Assembly (NCBI GenBank): GCA_947625315.1
Contig: CANQOE010000083.1
Location: 1 to 5,875 of the forward strand
Source: an uncultured Bacilli bacterium
GTDB taxonomy: Bacteria; Bacillota_I; Bacilli_A; RF39; UBA660
Length of the DNA stretch: 5,875 bases
Direction: 5' to 3'
Shown piece after piece: positions 5,286-5,875 of this stretch. The notes beneath the pieces are model-generated. The model searched no databases. It saw only the letters and a program-made list of their open reading frames with translations, and was not told the origin of the DNA. A program made the translations under genes and the position numbers. How positions within the stretch are numbered: position 1 is the stretch's first letter; the number at the start of each line of letters is the position of its first letter.

Positions 5286-5827
5286 TGAATGAAACTTCAA
5301 AAGAAGATAATAATGTAAAAACACCCAAAAAAAATTACAAAGAAATAAAAAAGAAAAATCATCCTCCTAAGATTAATCATGAAAAAGATGAACTTATTAA
5401 AGCTAATTTAGAGTATAAAGAACGCGTCTTAAGATTAACTGCCGAAATGCAAAATATGCGTCGCCGTTATGAATTAGATTATGCTAATGTCCTAAAATAT
5501 GATGGCTTTGATATCGTTGAAAAGTTATTGCCTGTCATTGATAATTTTGAGCGAGCTTTAAAATTAAAAATTGAAGGGCAAGAAAAATTTTTAGAAGGTT
5601 TTCAAATGATTTATAATAGCTTTATTGAAATCTTAAATGGTAAAGGTATTAAAGAAATTGAAGTTTTAAATAAACCTTTTGACCCTAATATAATGAATGC
5701 TGTTATGACTGAAGTAAACAATGATGTAGAAGAAAATACTGTTCTAGATTGTTTACAAAAAGGTTATATGTATAATGATAAATTAATTAGACCTGCCATG
5801 GTCAAAGTAAGTGAAAGGAATGATTAA
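5285..5827 (+). CDS. grpE: Nucleotide exchange factor GrpE
   Basis: GrpE is the homodimeric co-chaperone that releases ADP from DnaK, resetting its substrate cycle in the cytosol. The 180-residue protein has a disordered Lys/Asn-rich N-terminus (1-33), then the long dimer coiled coil (about 34-70, with LTAEMQNMRRRYE at 51-63). A four-helix region around LLPVIDNFERAL (81-92) follows. The C-terminal beta domain carries the signature FDPNIMNA (132-139) and QKGYMYNDKLIRPAMVKV (158-175). The start is GTG 5285, overlapping the hrcA stop by one base (TAGTG). Its Shine-Dalgarno AAGGA (5269-5273) is 11 nt upstream. No ATG in this frame comes before residue 55, which lies inside the coiled coil, so GTG is required. 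The dnaK start lies only 2 nt after the stop. Confidence 0.98.
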   Translation: MNETSKEDNNVKTPKKNYKEIKKKNHPPKINHEKDELIKANLEYKERVLRLTAEMQNMRRRYELDYANVLKYDGFDIVEKLLPVIDNFERALKLKIEGQEKFLEGFQMIYNSFIEILNGKGIKEIEVLNKPFDPNIMNAVMTEVNNDVEENTVLDCLQKGYMYNDKLIRPAMVKVSERND

Positions 5828-5829
5828 AT

Positions 5830-5875
5830 ATGGCAAAAATAATAGGTATAGATTTAGGAACAACTAATAGTTGTG
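5830..5875 (+). CDS. dnaK: Chaperone DnaK (5' end only; runs off the window)
   Basis: Only 15 complete codons are present, reading MAKIIGIDLGTTNSC. This is the universally conserved start of the DnaK/Hsp70 ATPase domain, with the phosphate-1 motif GIDLGTTNS that holds ATP. The start is ATG 5830, 2 nt after the grpE stop. AAAGGA (5814-5819) inside grpE serves as ribosome site at a 10-nt distance. Its position completes the hrcA-grpE-dnaK order typical of Firmicutes; dnaJ would be expected beyond the window. The truncation is only the window edge. Confidence 0.97.
   Translation, partial: MAKIIGIDLGTTNSC

Overview
The window is very AT-rich (by eye under a third G+C), with AAA/TTA/ATT-heavy codon use, purine-rich Shine-Dalgarno sites and an hrcA-grpE-dnaK heat-shock operon preceded by a CIRCE-type operator. 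This points to a low-G+C Firmicutes lineage (Bacilli/Erysipelotrichia-like or a related uncultured gut group; this placement is inference). All tryptophans I could follow are TGG, and TGA serves as a stop (end of the second glycosyltransferase). The standard bacterial code therefore applies, not the Mycoplasma code.

Bases 1-74 are a leader with an 11-bp bulged hairpin. Bases 75-3383 are a tightly packed plus-strand operon: acyl carrier protein (ACP), compact Sfp-type 4'-phosphopantetheinyl transferase, two tandem GT8 glycosyltransferases and a PlsC-like acyltransferase. Its junctions are an 8-nt overlap, a 17-nt gap, an 8-nt overlap and a 4-nt overlap. The gene set reads as one pathway: a carrier protein, the enzyme that arms it, two sugar transferases, and an enzyme that moves acyl chains to a lysolipid or similar acceptor. 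A dedicated glycolipid or acylated-glycan pathway is the simplest hypothesis. No acyl-chain synthesis gene is visible here, and the operon may begin upstream of the window.

Bases 3380-4138 hold a second PlsC-like acyltransferase on the minus strand. It converges on the operon so closely that the two stop codons overlap by 4 bases. A terminator-like palindrome lies inside both 3' coding ends.

Bases 4139-4283 are a divergent control region. It has a textbook promoter (TTGACA, 17 bp, TATAAT), a CIRCE operator over the expected transcription start, and a second degenerate CIRCE-like pair overlapping the -35 box. Then come hrcA (4284-5285), grpE (5285-5827) and the first 15 codons of dnaK (5830 to the window end). 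This half is conserved housekeeping; the left half is the accessory part. I saw no RNA genes, insertion sequences or CRISPR repeats.
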